Shown piece after piece: positions 23,251 through 31,082 of a stretch of DNA of 58,564 nucleotides. The stretch is taken from NCBI GenBank assembly GCA_946886405.1, contig CAMPIO010000012.1, positions 1-58,564 on the forward strand. The letters are read 5' to 3'. Source of the stretch: an uncultured Pseudoxanthomonas sp. Its GTDB lineage: Bacteria; Pseudomonadota; Gammaproteobacteria; Xanthomonadales; Xanthomonadaceae. The notes under the pieces were generated by a model, which saw nothing but the letters and a program-made list of their open reading frames with translations, did not search any database and had not been told where the DNA came from. Within the stretch, counting starts at the first letter, position 1, and the number at the start of each line of letters is the position of its first letter. The translations under genes were made by a program, and so were the position numbers.

Positions 23251-23308
23251 TCGCTGCAACCTGCGGCAGGTGGCCCGGCCTCCCCACCCGGAGAGGCCGG
23301 TTCCAGGG

Positions 23309-25582
23309 TCAGGCTTCGGTCGGTTGTGCGACCGGCAGCGGCTCGCGGCGCGGGGCCAGCCACAGGCTGGCGACGAACCACGCCAGCGCCAGCGCGCCCA
23401 CGCTGAAGAGTGTGTCGGCCGGGACGCGCATCCACACCAGCATGTCGACGATCGGCTGCTGCATGAACTCCGCCGAGCGCGCGAACCAGTAACCATGCTC
23501 CAGCGCCGCATTGAGCTGCAGGATGCCCAGCGGCAGCAGGGTCAGCAGTGACATGCCGGCCAGGCCGATGTTGAGCGACCAGAACGCGGTCTTCAGCAGC
23601 TTCTCGTTCCACACCACGTCCGGCTTCAGACCGCGCAGGCAGAACAGCATCAGGCCGATGCCGAGCATGCCGTACACGCCGAACAGTGCCGTGTGGCCAT
23701 GGTTGGGCGTCAGGTTCAGGCCCTGCATGTAGTACAGCGGCAGCGGCGGATTGATGAGGAAGCCGAACAGGCCCGCGCCCACCAGGTTCCAGAACGACAC
23801 CGCGATGAAGAACTGGATCGGCCAGCGGTAACGCTGCATCCATGGCGTGGCCTTGCCCATCTTCCAACTGTGGTACGCCTCGAAGCCCACGTAGGCCAGC
23901 GGCACCACTTCCAGTGCCGAGAAGCTCGCGCCCAGCGCGATCACCGCCGTCGGCGTGCCGGTGAAGTACAGGTGGTGCAGCGTGCCCAGCACACCGCCGG
24001 CCATGAACACGATGGTGGCGAACAGCACCGCGATGGTCGCGGTCCTGGTCTGCAGCAGGCCCAGGCGGGTGAACAGGAAGGCGATCACCGCCACCGCGAA
24101 CACCTCGAAGAAGCCTTCCACCCACAGGTGTACCACCCACCAGCGCCAATACTCGACCATCGACAGGTGCGTGTGCTCGCCCCACATCAGGCCTGCTGCG
24201 TAGAACAGGCCGATCGCCACGGTGGACAGGAACAGCAGGCTGACGATGCTGCGCGACTCGCCTCCGTTGCGGATGGCCGGCCACAGCGCGCGGCCCACCA
24301 GCACCAGCCACAGGGTCAGGCCTATGAAGAGGAACCACTGCCAGAAGCGGCCGAGGTCGACGTATTCCCAGCCCTGGTGGCCGAACCAGAAGTTGTGCTC
24401 CAGGCCGAGCTTCTGCATCACCGCGAACCACTGGCCGGTGAACGCACCGACCACGATGATGATCAGGCAGGTCCAGAGGAAATTGACGCCCAGGCGCTGG
24501 AACTTCGGCTCATGCCCGGAGATCGCCGGGCCGATGTACAGGCCCATGCCCAGCCATGCGGTGGCGATCCACAGCACCGCGAGTTGGGTATGCCAGGTGC
24601 GCGTGAGCGAGTAGGGCAGGATGTCGGCCAGCGCGAAGCCGTAGGCCTCCTGGCCTTCCACCTGGTAGTGCGCGGTGATCGCGCCGAGCAGGATCTGCAC
24701 CACGAACAGCGCGATGACCACCCAGAAATACTTCGCGGTGGCGCGCATCGACGGCGTGATCCTGATCTTCGCCAGCGGATCGCTCTTCGGCAGCACCGGG
24801 GCCATCTCGTCGCCGTGGTTGACCGCGTAGTGCCAGCCCAGCAAGGCGACGCCGGCGATCAGGAACAGCACGCTGAAGACCGTCCACAGGAACGCGCTCG
24901 GCGGCGGTGTGTTGCCGACCAGATCGTCCGCCGGCCAGTTGGCCGTGTAGCTGATCGTCGCGCCGGGGCGCTCGGTGACCGACGACCACGCGGCCCACCA
25001 GTAGAACGCGGTCAGCTGGCGGCGGTGTTCGGCGTCAGGGACGGTGTCGTTGCGCATGGCATAGGCCTCGCGCAGGTCGCCGGTGGCCGGGTCGGCGGAG
25101 AACAGGCTCTGGTAGTGCAGGCCGACCGTGGCGATGGCGTCGGCGCGGTCGTTCGACAGCGTGATCGTGCCCGTTGCGGCGTCATGGGTGTTCGGCCGCA
25201 TCAGCGCCTGCACGCGCGCGGCATACGCCGCCTGCGTGGCGGCATCCAGCTGCTTGTAGCTGTCCGCGCCGGTGTCGCGCTTCGCCCATCCATCCAGGAT
25301 GGCCTCGGCCTCGCGGTGCAACCAGTCCGCGCCCCAGTCGGGCGCCACGTAACCGCCGTGGCCCCAGATGGAACCGAGTTGCTGGCCACCGATCGATTGC
25401 CACACCTGGCGGCCGGTCTCGATGTCCTTGCGGGTGAAGATCACCCGGCCGTCCGCCGCCACGACCTGCTCGGGCAACGGTGGCGCCTGGCGATGCACTT
25501 CGCTGCCGACCCAGAGCAGGACGGCGAACGACGCAATGAGCAGGGCCGCCAACCCCACCCACAACTTGCGTGTCGAATTCAT
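23309..25582 (-). CDS. norZ: Quinol-dependent nitric oxide reductase (qNOR)
   Basis: The start at ATG 25582 follows AGGAG and gives 757 residues. An N-terminal extension of ~220 residues with a periplasmic domain, then 12-13 more helices, is the single-chain qNOR design in which the NorC part is fused without haem c. Haem and FeB ligands are in TWHTQLAVLWIATAWLG, MWGEHTHLSMVEYWRWW, LHHLYFTGTP and NHGHTALFGVYGMLG. It reduces NO to N2O with electrons from the quinol pool. It has its own FNR-type promoter. No norQ/D genes are present. Confidence 0.95.
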   Translation of the reverse strand: MNSTRKLWVGLAALLIASFAVLLWVGSEVHRQAPPLPEQVVAADGRVIFTRKDIETGRQVWQSIGGQQLGSIWGHGGYVAPDWGADWLHREAEAILDGWAKRDTGADSYKQLDAATQAAYAARVQALMRPNTHDAATGTITLSNDRADAIATVGLHYQSLFSADPATGDLREAYAMRNDTVPDAEHRRQLTAFYWWAAWSSVTERPGATISYTANWPADDLVGNTPPPSAFLWTVFSVLFLIAGVALLGWHYAVNHGDEMAPVLPKSDPLAKIRITPSMRATAKYFWVVIALFVVQILLGAITAHYQVEGQEAYGFALADILPYSLTRTWHTQLAVLWIATAWLGMGLYIGPAISGHEPKFQRLGVNFLWTCLIIIVVGAFTGQWFAVMQKLGLEHNFWFGHQGWEYVDLGRFWQWFLFIGLTLWLVLVGRALWPAIRNGGESRSIVSLLFLSTVAIGLFYAAGLMWGEHTHLSMVEYWRWWVVHLWVEGFFEVFAVAVIAFLFTRLGLLQTRTATIAVLFATIVFMAGGVLGTLHHLYFTGTPTAVIALGASFSALEVVPLAYVGFEAYHSWKMGKATPWMQRYRWPIQFFIAVSFWNLVGAGLFGFLINPPLPLYYMQGLNLTPNHGHTALFGVYGMLGIGLMLFCLRGLKPDVVWNEKLLKTAFWSLNIGLAGMSLLTLLPLGILQLNAALEHGYWFARSAEFMQQPIVDMLVWMRVPADTLFSVGALALAWFVASLWLAPRREPLPVAQPTEA

Positions 25583-25610
25583 GATGCGGCTCTCCTGAAG
25601 GAACGGCCGC

Positions 25611-25652
25611 ATCATCGGCGCGCCAGCCCGGGGGCTCCATGACGCAGGTCAA
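25611..25652 (-). promoter_or_regulatory. FNR/DNR-type promoter of the qNOR gene
   Basis: On the minus strand TTGACCTGCGTCAT (25652-25639, one mismatch) is followed after 22 bp by GATGAT (25616-25611), four of six matches to a -10. Start near 25604 gives a 21-base leader holding the AGGAG site. Confidence 0.75.
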
Positions 25653-25681
25653 GCGGGGGTGGAATCGGGGAGGTGCGCTTC

Positions 25682-25815
25682 TGTAGGAGCGCCCTCGGGC
25701 GCGATGCCCCGGCTCCAGAACTTGCCGGCCCGTCTGTAGGAGCGCCCTCGGGCACGATGCTCATTCTGTGGCCCATCAACAAGCCAGGAGCATCGCGCCC
25801 GAGGGCGCTCCTACA
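25682..25815. repeat. Three 26-bp REP-like repeats
   Basis: Copies at 25682-25707 and 25735-25760 (direct, one base different) and 25790-25815 (inverted, exact match to the first). Each starts TGTAGGAGCGCCCTCGGGC and holds an internal palindrome. The second and third copies face each other and could form a long stem between the divergently oriented ends of qNOR promoter and fnr 3' end. Such units are common in Xanthomonadaceae intergenic regions. Confidence 0.8.
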
Positions 25816-25833
25816 AGAGCCATCACCCCTGCC

Positions 25834-26589
25834 TCAATCCCGCAGCACGCTCAGCGCGAGGGCTTCCAGGCGGGACAGGTCGAGGATCTCGACATCGCGC
25901 TGCTTGATGTGCAGCAGGCCGTCCTTCTCGAAACGGCGCAGCACGCGGCTGACGGTTTCCGGGGCCTGGCGCAGGTAGTTGGCGATGTCGGTGCGCGCCA
26001 TCGTCAGCTGGAAGCGGCGCGGCGAGAAGCCGCGTGCGGCCAGCCGGCGCGAGAGGCCGATCAGGAACGCGGCCATGCGTTCGTCGGCCGAGTTATCGCG
26101 TGCGAACAGCGAGGCCACGCCGATGTCGCGACTCATCAGCTTGAACAGGTGCGCCTGCAGGTTGGGCAGGCGTGCGGCCAGCAGCGCGATCTTGGGGAAC
26201 GAGAACCGGCACAGCATCACCGTGTCCAGCGCGATGGCGTTGCACGGGTATCGGTCGCCGTGGATGGCGTTGAGGCCGATCACCTCGCCGGGCAGGTGGA
26301 AGCCGAGCACCTGTTCGTGCCCGTTGCGGTCGATCTGGTAGGTCTTCACCGTGCCCGCGCGCACCGCGGCGATGGCGCCGAACGGATCGCCTTCGCGGAA
26401 CACGTGCTCGCCTGCGCGCAGCGGGCCGACGTGTTCGACCAGCACGTGCAGGTCCATGAGCGCGCGCTTGTCCATGCCTTCGGACAGGCAGGCCTGCGAG
26501 AAAGCACAGGTGGAGCAGAAGTGCAGGGCATCGCCATCGTCGGCAACCACGCTCGCGTCGGTGCGCGGGAAGACCAGCGGCGAGGTCAT
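25834..26589 (-). CDS. fnr: FNR-type oxygen-responsive regulator
   Basis: 251 residues from ATG 26589. Cysteines C25, C28 and C34 (FCSTCAFSQACL) plus C116 (RYPCNAIA) match the four iron-sulphur ligands of FNR. A cAMP-binding-like beta barrel and dimer helix follow, and the recognition helix has APETVSRVLRRF, keeping the ExxSR residues that read TTGAT half sites. It should activate genes when oxygen is low. The gene follows hemN by 19 bp and is probably cotranscribed from the hemN FNR box, implying autoregulation. Confidence 0.92.
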   Translation of the reverse strand: MTSPLVFPRTDASVVADDGDALHFCSTCAFSQACLSEGMDKRALMDLHVLVEHVGPLRAGEHVFREGDPFGAIAAVRAGTVKTYQIDRNGHEQVLGFHLPGEVIGLNAIHGDRYPCNAIALDTVMLCRFSFPKIALLAARLPNLQAHLFKLMSRDIGVASLFARDNSADERMAAFLIGLSRRLAARGFSPRRFQLTMARTDIANYLRQAPETVSRVLRRFEKDGLLHIKQRDVEILDLSRLEALALSVLRD

Positions 26590-26608
26590 GCGGATACTCC
26601 CGTCGAGG

Positions 26609-28006
26609 TCACACCGTGCGCGAGAAGCGAGGCGTCGAGGCTGCGGCGGTGGGCAGGTAGCGGTCGAAGCACATCGCGATGATACGCAACAGCAACCGCC
26701 CGTGCGAGGTCGCGCGCAGTCCATCGGCCGCCAGCTCCACCAGGCCGTCGTCTGCGAGCGGGCGCAGGCGCGCCAGGGCATCGGCGAAATAGGCCGTGAA
26801 GTCGATCACGTGGCGCCGGCCGAGGTCGCGGTAGTCCAGTGCGCCGTCGCACATCAACCGCTGGATCACGTCGGCGCGGATCACGTCGTCTTCTTCCAGC
26901 CGCATGCCGCGCCACACCGGCAGATGGCCCTGGTCGATGGCCTGCTCCCAGCTGCCCAGGTCGCGCGGGTTCTGGCTGAAGCTCGGGCCGATATGGCTGA
27001 TCGCGCTGACGCCAAGCCCCAGCAGGTCGCTTTCGGCGTGCGTGGTATAGCCCATGAAGTTGCGGTGCAGGTCACCGCGTTGCTGGGCCAGCGCCAGGCT
27101 GTCGCCGGGCAGGGCGAAGTGGTCCATGCCGATGTAGACGTAACCGGCGTCGCCCAGTTTGTCGATCGCGCATTGCAGCAGGCCCAGCTTCACCTCCGGC
27201 GAAGGCAGGTCCTCGGCATTGATGCGCTGCTGCGGGCGGAACATCGACGGCAGGTGCGCGTAGCTGTAGATCGCCAGGCGGTCGGGCCGTGCCTCGAGGG
27301 TGATGTCGAGCGTGCGCGAGAAGCCTTCCAGGCTCTGCTTCGGCAGGCCGTAGATCAGGTCCACGTTCACGGACTGCAGGCCGTGCGTGCGGCAGGCCTC
27401 GATGATCGCCAGGGTCTGCTCGACACTCTGGATGCGGTTGACGGCGCGCTGCACGTCCGGATCGAAATCCTGCACGCCCAGGCTGGCGCGGTTGAAGCCT
27501 GCGGCGGCGAGTTCGCCCACCTCGTCCGGCGTGATGAAGCGCGGGTCGAGCTCGATCGAGCAGTCCAGCCTGGGAGCGGGCGCGAACGAGAACTGCCGGC
27601 GCAGCACGTCCATCACTTCGGCGATCTGCGCGGGCGACAGGAAATTCGGGGTGCCGCCGCCGAAGTGCACCTGCTCCACGTCGCGGTCGCGGTCGAACAG
27701 CGCCGACGTCATCGCCACTTCACGGTACAGCCGGGTGAGGTAGGCGGCGCCGCGCGCGGTGTCGCGGGTGATGATGCGGTTGCATCCGCAGTAGAAGCAC
27801 GGACTGGTGCAGAACGGGATATGCAGGTAGAGCGACAGCGGGCGCGGGATCGGGTCGCCGTTGGTGATCGCCGCCATCTCGCGCAGGTCGGCTTCCTGGA
27901 AGCCAGGCGAGAACTGCGGCGCGGTAGGGTACGAGGTGTAGCGCGGCCCCGGCGTGTCGTAACGCCGCAGCAGCTCGGGATCGAACAGGGAGGACAGGCT
28001 GGCCAT
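26609..28006 (-). CDS. hemN: Oxygen-independent coproporphyrinogen III oxidase HemN
   Basis: 465 residues with the radical-SAM cluster PFCTSPCFYCGCNR (CxxxCxxC plus the extra Cys typical of HemN) near residue 67, and the GGGTPNF motif. It makes protoporphyrinogen precursor without oxygen, supplying haem for anaerobic respiration. An FNR-type box is centred 41.5 bp before the ATG and no ribosome site is seen, so the message may be leaderless. The fnr gene follows. Confidence 0.95.
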   Translation of the reverse strand: MASLSSLFDPELLRRYDTPGPRYTSYPTAPQFSPGFQEADLREMAAITNGDPIPRPLSLYLHIPFCTSPCFYCGCNRIITRDTARGAAYLTRLYREVAMTSALFDRDRDVEQVHFGGGTPNFLSPAQIAEVMDVLRRQFSFAPAPRLDCSIELDPRFITPDEVGELAAAGFNRASLGVQDFDPDVQRAVNRIQSVEQTLAIIEACRTHGLQSVNVDLIYGLPKQSLEGFSRTLDITLEARPDRLAIYSYAHLPSMFRPQQRINAEDLPSPEVKLGLLQCAIDKLGDAGYVYIGMDHFALPGDSLALAQQRGDLHRNFMGYTTHAESDLLGLGVSAISHIGPSFSQNPRDLGSWEQAIDQGHLPVWRGMRLEEDDVIRADVIQRLMCDGALDYRDLGRRHVIDFTAYFADALARLRPLADDGLVELAADGLRATSHGRLLLRIIAMCFDRYLPTAAASTPRFSRTV

Positions 28007-28012
28007 GGGTGC

Positions 28013-28054
28013 AGCCTAGGCAAGCGCCACGGGGCTGTCCTTGATATGGGTCAA
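28013..28054 (-). promoter_or_regulatory. FNR/DNR-type promoter of hemN-fnr
   Basis: TTGATATGGGTCAA (28041-28054) is followed after 22 bp on the minus strand by TAGGCT (28018-28013), which keeps T1, A2 and T6 of a -10. The start is predicted at about 28006, the A of the hemN ATG. Confidence 0.7.
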
Positions 28055-28181
28055 TCGGTTGCGGCTTTCCGTCGCAGGCTTCAGGGTCTGAGGGCTGAGG
28101 ACTCGTGCGCTCAGGTTGGCAATACTTCAGCGCGGCACTAGGCTGGAGCCGGCCGTCAGGCCTTGGGCACAGGGAGGCGCA

Positions 28182-29426
28182 GTGATCGGATACCACGAGG
28201 CGTTGGCGCGGATGCTGGAGGGCGCGCGCCTGCCCGCCGTGCAGCAGGTCGCGCTCGCCGCAGCGAGTGGTCGCGTGCTGGGCCGTGACGTGGTGAGCGG
28301 CAGCGCATTGCCGCCGTTCGACAATGCGGCGATGGACGGCGTCGCGCTTGCATCGGGCGGACAGCCACAGGCCATCGGCAGCGAGTGGGAGATCGCGGCC
28401 CGCATCGGCGCGGGCGACATGCCGCGGGACGATGCGGCATACGCGTGGGAGATCATGACCGGTGCGCCGCTTCCTGCGCGCGCGGACATCGTGGTGCCGG
28501 TGGAGCGCATCGAGGCACTCGCCGTGCGGGACGCAGGGGCACCGCGCATCCGGCTGCTGGCGCAGGCCGAGCCGGGCGCGAACATCCGGCGCCGGGGCGA
28601 AGACGTGCCGGCGGGATGCGTGGTGCTGGAACAGGGCACGCTTGTCGGCGACGCGCAGATGTTGCTGCTCGCCGGGCTTGGTATCGATCAGGTCGACGTG
28701 GCGCGCCGTCCGCGCGTTGCGGTGCTGGCGACGGGCCGCGAACTGGTGGCGCCGGGCCAGCCGTTGCCGCCGGGCGGCATCCATGACGCGACCTCGCCGT
28801 ATCTCGCCGCCGCCCTGGCGACCGCGGGTGCGGAAGCCGTCCGCGTCGTGCGCGTCGGCGACGAGGTGGAGGATTTCCAGACTGCGCTCGATACGGCGCT
28901 CGCGGACGGCGTCGATCTGGTGCTGAGCACCGGCGCGGTATCCAGGGGCCATTACGACTTCATTCCGTCCGCACTGGATGCGCGCGGCGCGGAGCGGATT
29001 TTCCACGGCGTGGCGTTGCGCCCCGGCAAGCCCGTGTTGTGTGCGCGGTTGCGCGAGGGGCCGCTGTTCGTCGGCCTGCCGGGCAATCCGCTGTCGACGG
29101 CGGTGGGTTTCCGCTTCCTGGTCGAGCCGCTGCTGCGCGCATGGCTGGGCATGTCCGTGGAACAGGAATGCCGGTTGCCGCTCGCCGCCGCATGCAGCAA
29201 GCGTGCCGGGCTGCATGCCGCTTTCCATGCCACGCTGCGCTGCGATGGGGAAGGGTGCATGCGCGTGCATGCCGGCGCTGAGCAGGCCTCGTTCCGCCTG
29301 CTGCCTTTCTCGCGATCTTCCGCATGGATCACCCTGCCTGCCGAAGCGGAGCACGTCGACGCTGGCACGCTCGTGCAGGTGCATGGCTACAGCCATCTGC
29401 GGCCCCCGCCGTGGGCCCCGGCGTGA
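28182..29426 (+). CDS. moeA: Molybdopterin molybdenumtransferase MoeA
   Basis: The GTG at 28182 follows AGGGAGG and gives 414 residues. Motifs: SALPPFDNAAMDGVAL, EIMTGAPLPARADIVVPVE, RRRGEDVPAG, STGAVSRGHYDF and VGLPGNPLSTAVGF. It inserts molybdate into adenylylated molybdopterin. It is translationally coupled to mobA and lies just before napEFDABC, whose NapA needs the bis-MGD cofactor these two genes help make. Confidence 0.93.
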   Translation: MIGYHEALARMLEGARLPAVQQVALAAASGRVLGRDVVSGSALPPFDNAAMDGVALASGGQPQAIGSEWEIAARIGAGDMPRDDAAYAWEIMTGAPLPARADIVVPVERIEALAVRDAGAPRIRLLAQAEPGANIRRRGEDVPAGCVVLEQGTLVGDAQMLLLAGLGIDQVDVARRPRVAVLATGRELVAPGQPLPPGGIHDATSPYLAAALATAGAEAVRVVRVGDEVEDFQTALDTALADGVDLVLSTGAVSRGHYDFIPSALDARGAERIFHGVALRPGKPVLCARLREGPLFVGLPGNPLSTAVGFRFLVEPLLRAWLGMSVEQECRLPLAAACSKRAGLHAAFHATLRCDGEGCMRVHAGAEQASFRLLPFSRSSAWITLPAEAEHVDAGTLVQVHGYSHLRPPPWAPA

Positions 29427-29983
29427 ATCGGCCGTTGCCCGCGTGGCGCGCGGTTCTCCTTGCGGGTGGGCGATCGTCGCGGATGGGCACGGACAAGGCA
29501 CTGCTGCCCTGGGGCGACGGCACGTTGCTGACGCACATGCCTGCGTTGCTGCGGGCGGCGGGTGCATGCGAGGTGATCGTCAGCGGCGATCGTCCCGGCT
29601 TCGACAGCGTGCCGGACGCGCAACCCGATACCGGTCCGATGGGTGCGCTTGCACAACTCGCCCCACGCCTGCGGGATGGCGCGTGGATCGTGGTTCCGGT
29701 GGACATGCCGTTGCTGTCCATCGAACTGTTGCACGCATTACTCGCGACCGATGCTGCATGCACGTGCGTGGAAGGCCATGCCTTGCCGATGGCGCTGCGC
29801 CTGGATGCCGACGTGCGCGCCACGCTGGAGCAGATCGGCGGCCTCACGGGACGTGCGTGCTCGCTGCGAGCGCTGCAGCAGCGATTGCACACCGTCCATC
29901 TGCCGTCATCGCCATGGAAGCAGGTGCTGCGCAACTGCAACACACCGGAAGACTGGGCCGCGCTGCAGCATCCGACTTCCTGA
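29423..29983 (+). CDS. mobA: Molybdenum cofactor guanylyltransferase MobA
   Basis: The GTG at 29423 overlaps the moeA stop as GTGA, giving 186 residues. The nucleotide-binding start AVLLAGGRSSRMGTDKALLP and PVDMPLL match the MobA fold. The enzyme adds GMP to molybdopterin to make MGD for NapA. About 98 bp separate it from napE, so nap may have its own promoter. Confidence 0.9.
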   Translation: MNRPLPAWRAVLLAGGRSSRMGTDKALLPWGDGTLLTHMPALLRAAGACEVIVSGDRPGFDSVPDAQPDTGPMGALAQLAPRLRDGAWIVVPVDMPLLSIELLHALLATDAACTCVEGHALPMALRLDADVRATLEQIGGLTGRACSLRALQQRLHTVHLPSSPWKQVLRNCNTPEDWAALQHPTS

Positions 29984-30081
29984 GCTTCACCATCCGATGA
30001 CCGGGGCGGGCCCGCTGCATGAATGTGATAGCCTGCGGCCGCAGCATCGTCGCACCAGTACCCACCTGCAAGGTAGGCAAC

Positions 30082-30252
30082 ATGGAGCAGAGCGAAGGAT
30101 CAGCCGTTGCGAGCAAGCAGCAGGAGCGCACCGCGTTCCTGTTGCTGACGGTGGTCATCTTCCCGTTGATGGCCGTACTGATCGTGGCGGGGTACGGCTT
30201 CCTCGTGTGGATGTGGCAGCTGCTGTTCGCCGGTCCGCCGACGGGACCCTGA
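30082..30252 (+). CDS. napE: NapE-like small membrane protein
   Basis: 56 residues with one helix, AFLLLTVVIFPLMAVLIVAGYGFLVWMWQLLF (shown here only as family-typical FPLMAVLIVAGYGFLVWMWQ). The TorE/NapE family pattern is FP-h-h-A-V-h-h-V-x-x-Y-G-F-h-V-W-M. The ATG at 30082 follows AAGG. Role in nitrate reduction is unknown. First gene of napEFDABC. Confidence 0.85.
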   Translation: MEQSEGSAVASKQQERTAFLLLTVVIFPLMAVLIVAGYGFLVWMWQLLFAGPPTGP

Positions 30253-30255
30253 GCG

Positions 30256-30768
30256 ATGGACGATGTCCGCTCGATGTCGCGTCGTGACCTGCTGTTCGGT
30301 CGCGCGGCGACAGTATCGGCATCGGTCGTCTTCCGTCCGCCCTGGGCCAGGCCCGAGGCTGAATTCACGCACGCCTGCACACAGTGCGATGCCTGCGTGC
30401 GCCAGTGCCCGCAGCAGGTGCTGGTGCGCGGCGCGGACGGCTTGCCGCGTTTCGACGCGACGGCGGGCGAATGCACGTTCTGCGGCGAATGCGTCGCCGC
30501 CTGCGACAGCGACGCGTTCGCTCCTTCCCTCGATCCCCCGTGGACCATCGTTGCCCAGGTTGCGGATCGCTGTCTGTCCGCGCACGGCGTGGTCTGCGCC
30601 AGTTGTCGCGACGTGTGTCCCGCCTCCGCCATCCACGTGCCGCCCGCAGCACGGGGTGCGGCCCTCGTCGACGCGGAGCGATGCACGGGCTGCGGCGCCT
30701 GCGTCGGCACGTGTCCCGTGGATGCCATCACCCTGCAGCACGCATCGGCCACGGAGGCCATCGCATGA
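30256..30768 (+). CDS. napF: Ferredoxin-type protein NapF
   Basis: 170 residues with four cysteine clusters: CTQCDACVRQCP, CTFCGECVAAC, a CASCRDVCP group and CTGCGACVGTCP, enough for about four 4Fe-4S clusters. The start MDDVRSMSRRDLLFGRAA has a twin-arginine-like pair, though NapF is usually cytoplasmic and helps mature or feed NapA. Stop overlaps the napD start as ATGA. Confidence 0.92.
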   Translation: MDDVRSMSRRDLLFGRAATVSASVVFRPPWARPEAEFTHACTQCDACVRQCPQQVLVRGADGLPRFDATAGECTFCGECVAACDSDAFAPSLDPPWTIVAQVADRCLSAHGVVCASCRDVCPASAIHVPPAARGAALVDAERCTGCGACVGTCPVDAITLQHASATEAIA

Positions 30769-31082
30769 GCCCGCCAGGCACTGAAGCCGAAGTCCACATC
30801 GCCAGCTTCGTGGTCCCGCACCGCGAAAGCGCATCCACTGCACTCGCCGCGATGATCGACACACACGACGATCTCGAACTCGCACTGGCCGGCGATACGC
30901 GCAGCGTGGTGATCTGCGAATCCGCAGACCGCCATGCGGTGATGGAGCGCGTGGACCAGCTGCAGTCGGTGCCGGGGGTGTTGAACGTGCTGCTGGTCTA
31001 CCACCATGCCGAGCCTGCGCGTGCGCTCGATGAGCCCCTTCCCAGCCTCTCCATCCTGTCCCCGACCGGAGCCACGCCATGA
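30765..31082 (+). CDS. napD: NapD chaperone
   Basis: 105 residues with a ferredoxin-like fold: [19 protein letters not shown], then [19 protein letters not shown] and [15 protein letters not shown]. NapD binds the twin-arginine signal of NapA and delays export until cofactor insertion. Both ends overlap neighbours by ATGA. The C-terminal ~20 residues are an extension beyond the usual length. Confidence 0.9.
   Translation: MSPPGTEAEVHIASFVVPHRESASTALAAMIDTHDDLELALAGDTRSVVICESADRHAVMERVDQLQSVPGVLNVLLVYHHAEPARALDEPLPSLSILSPTGATP

Noticed and set aside
29984..30081. FNR-type box before napE
   Set aside because: Only a TGTGA half-site-like stretch is present and no TTGAY-N4-RTCAA. The nap operon is therefore not placed in the FNR set.
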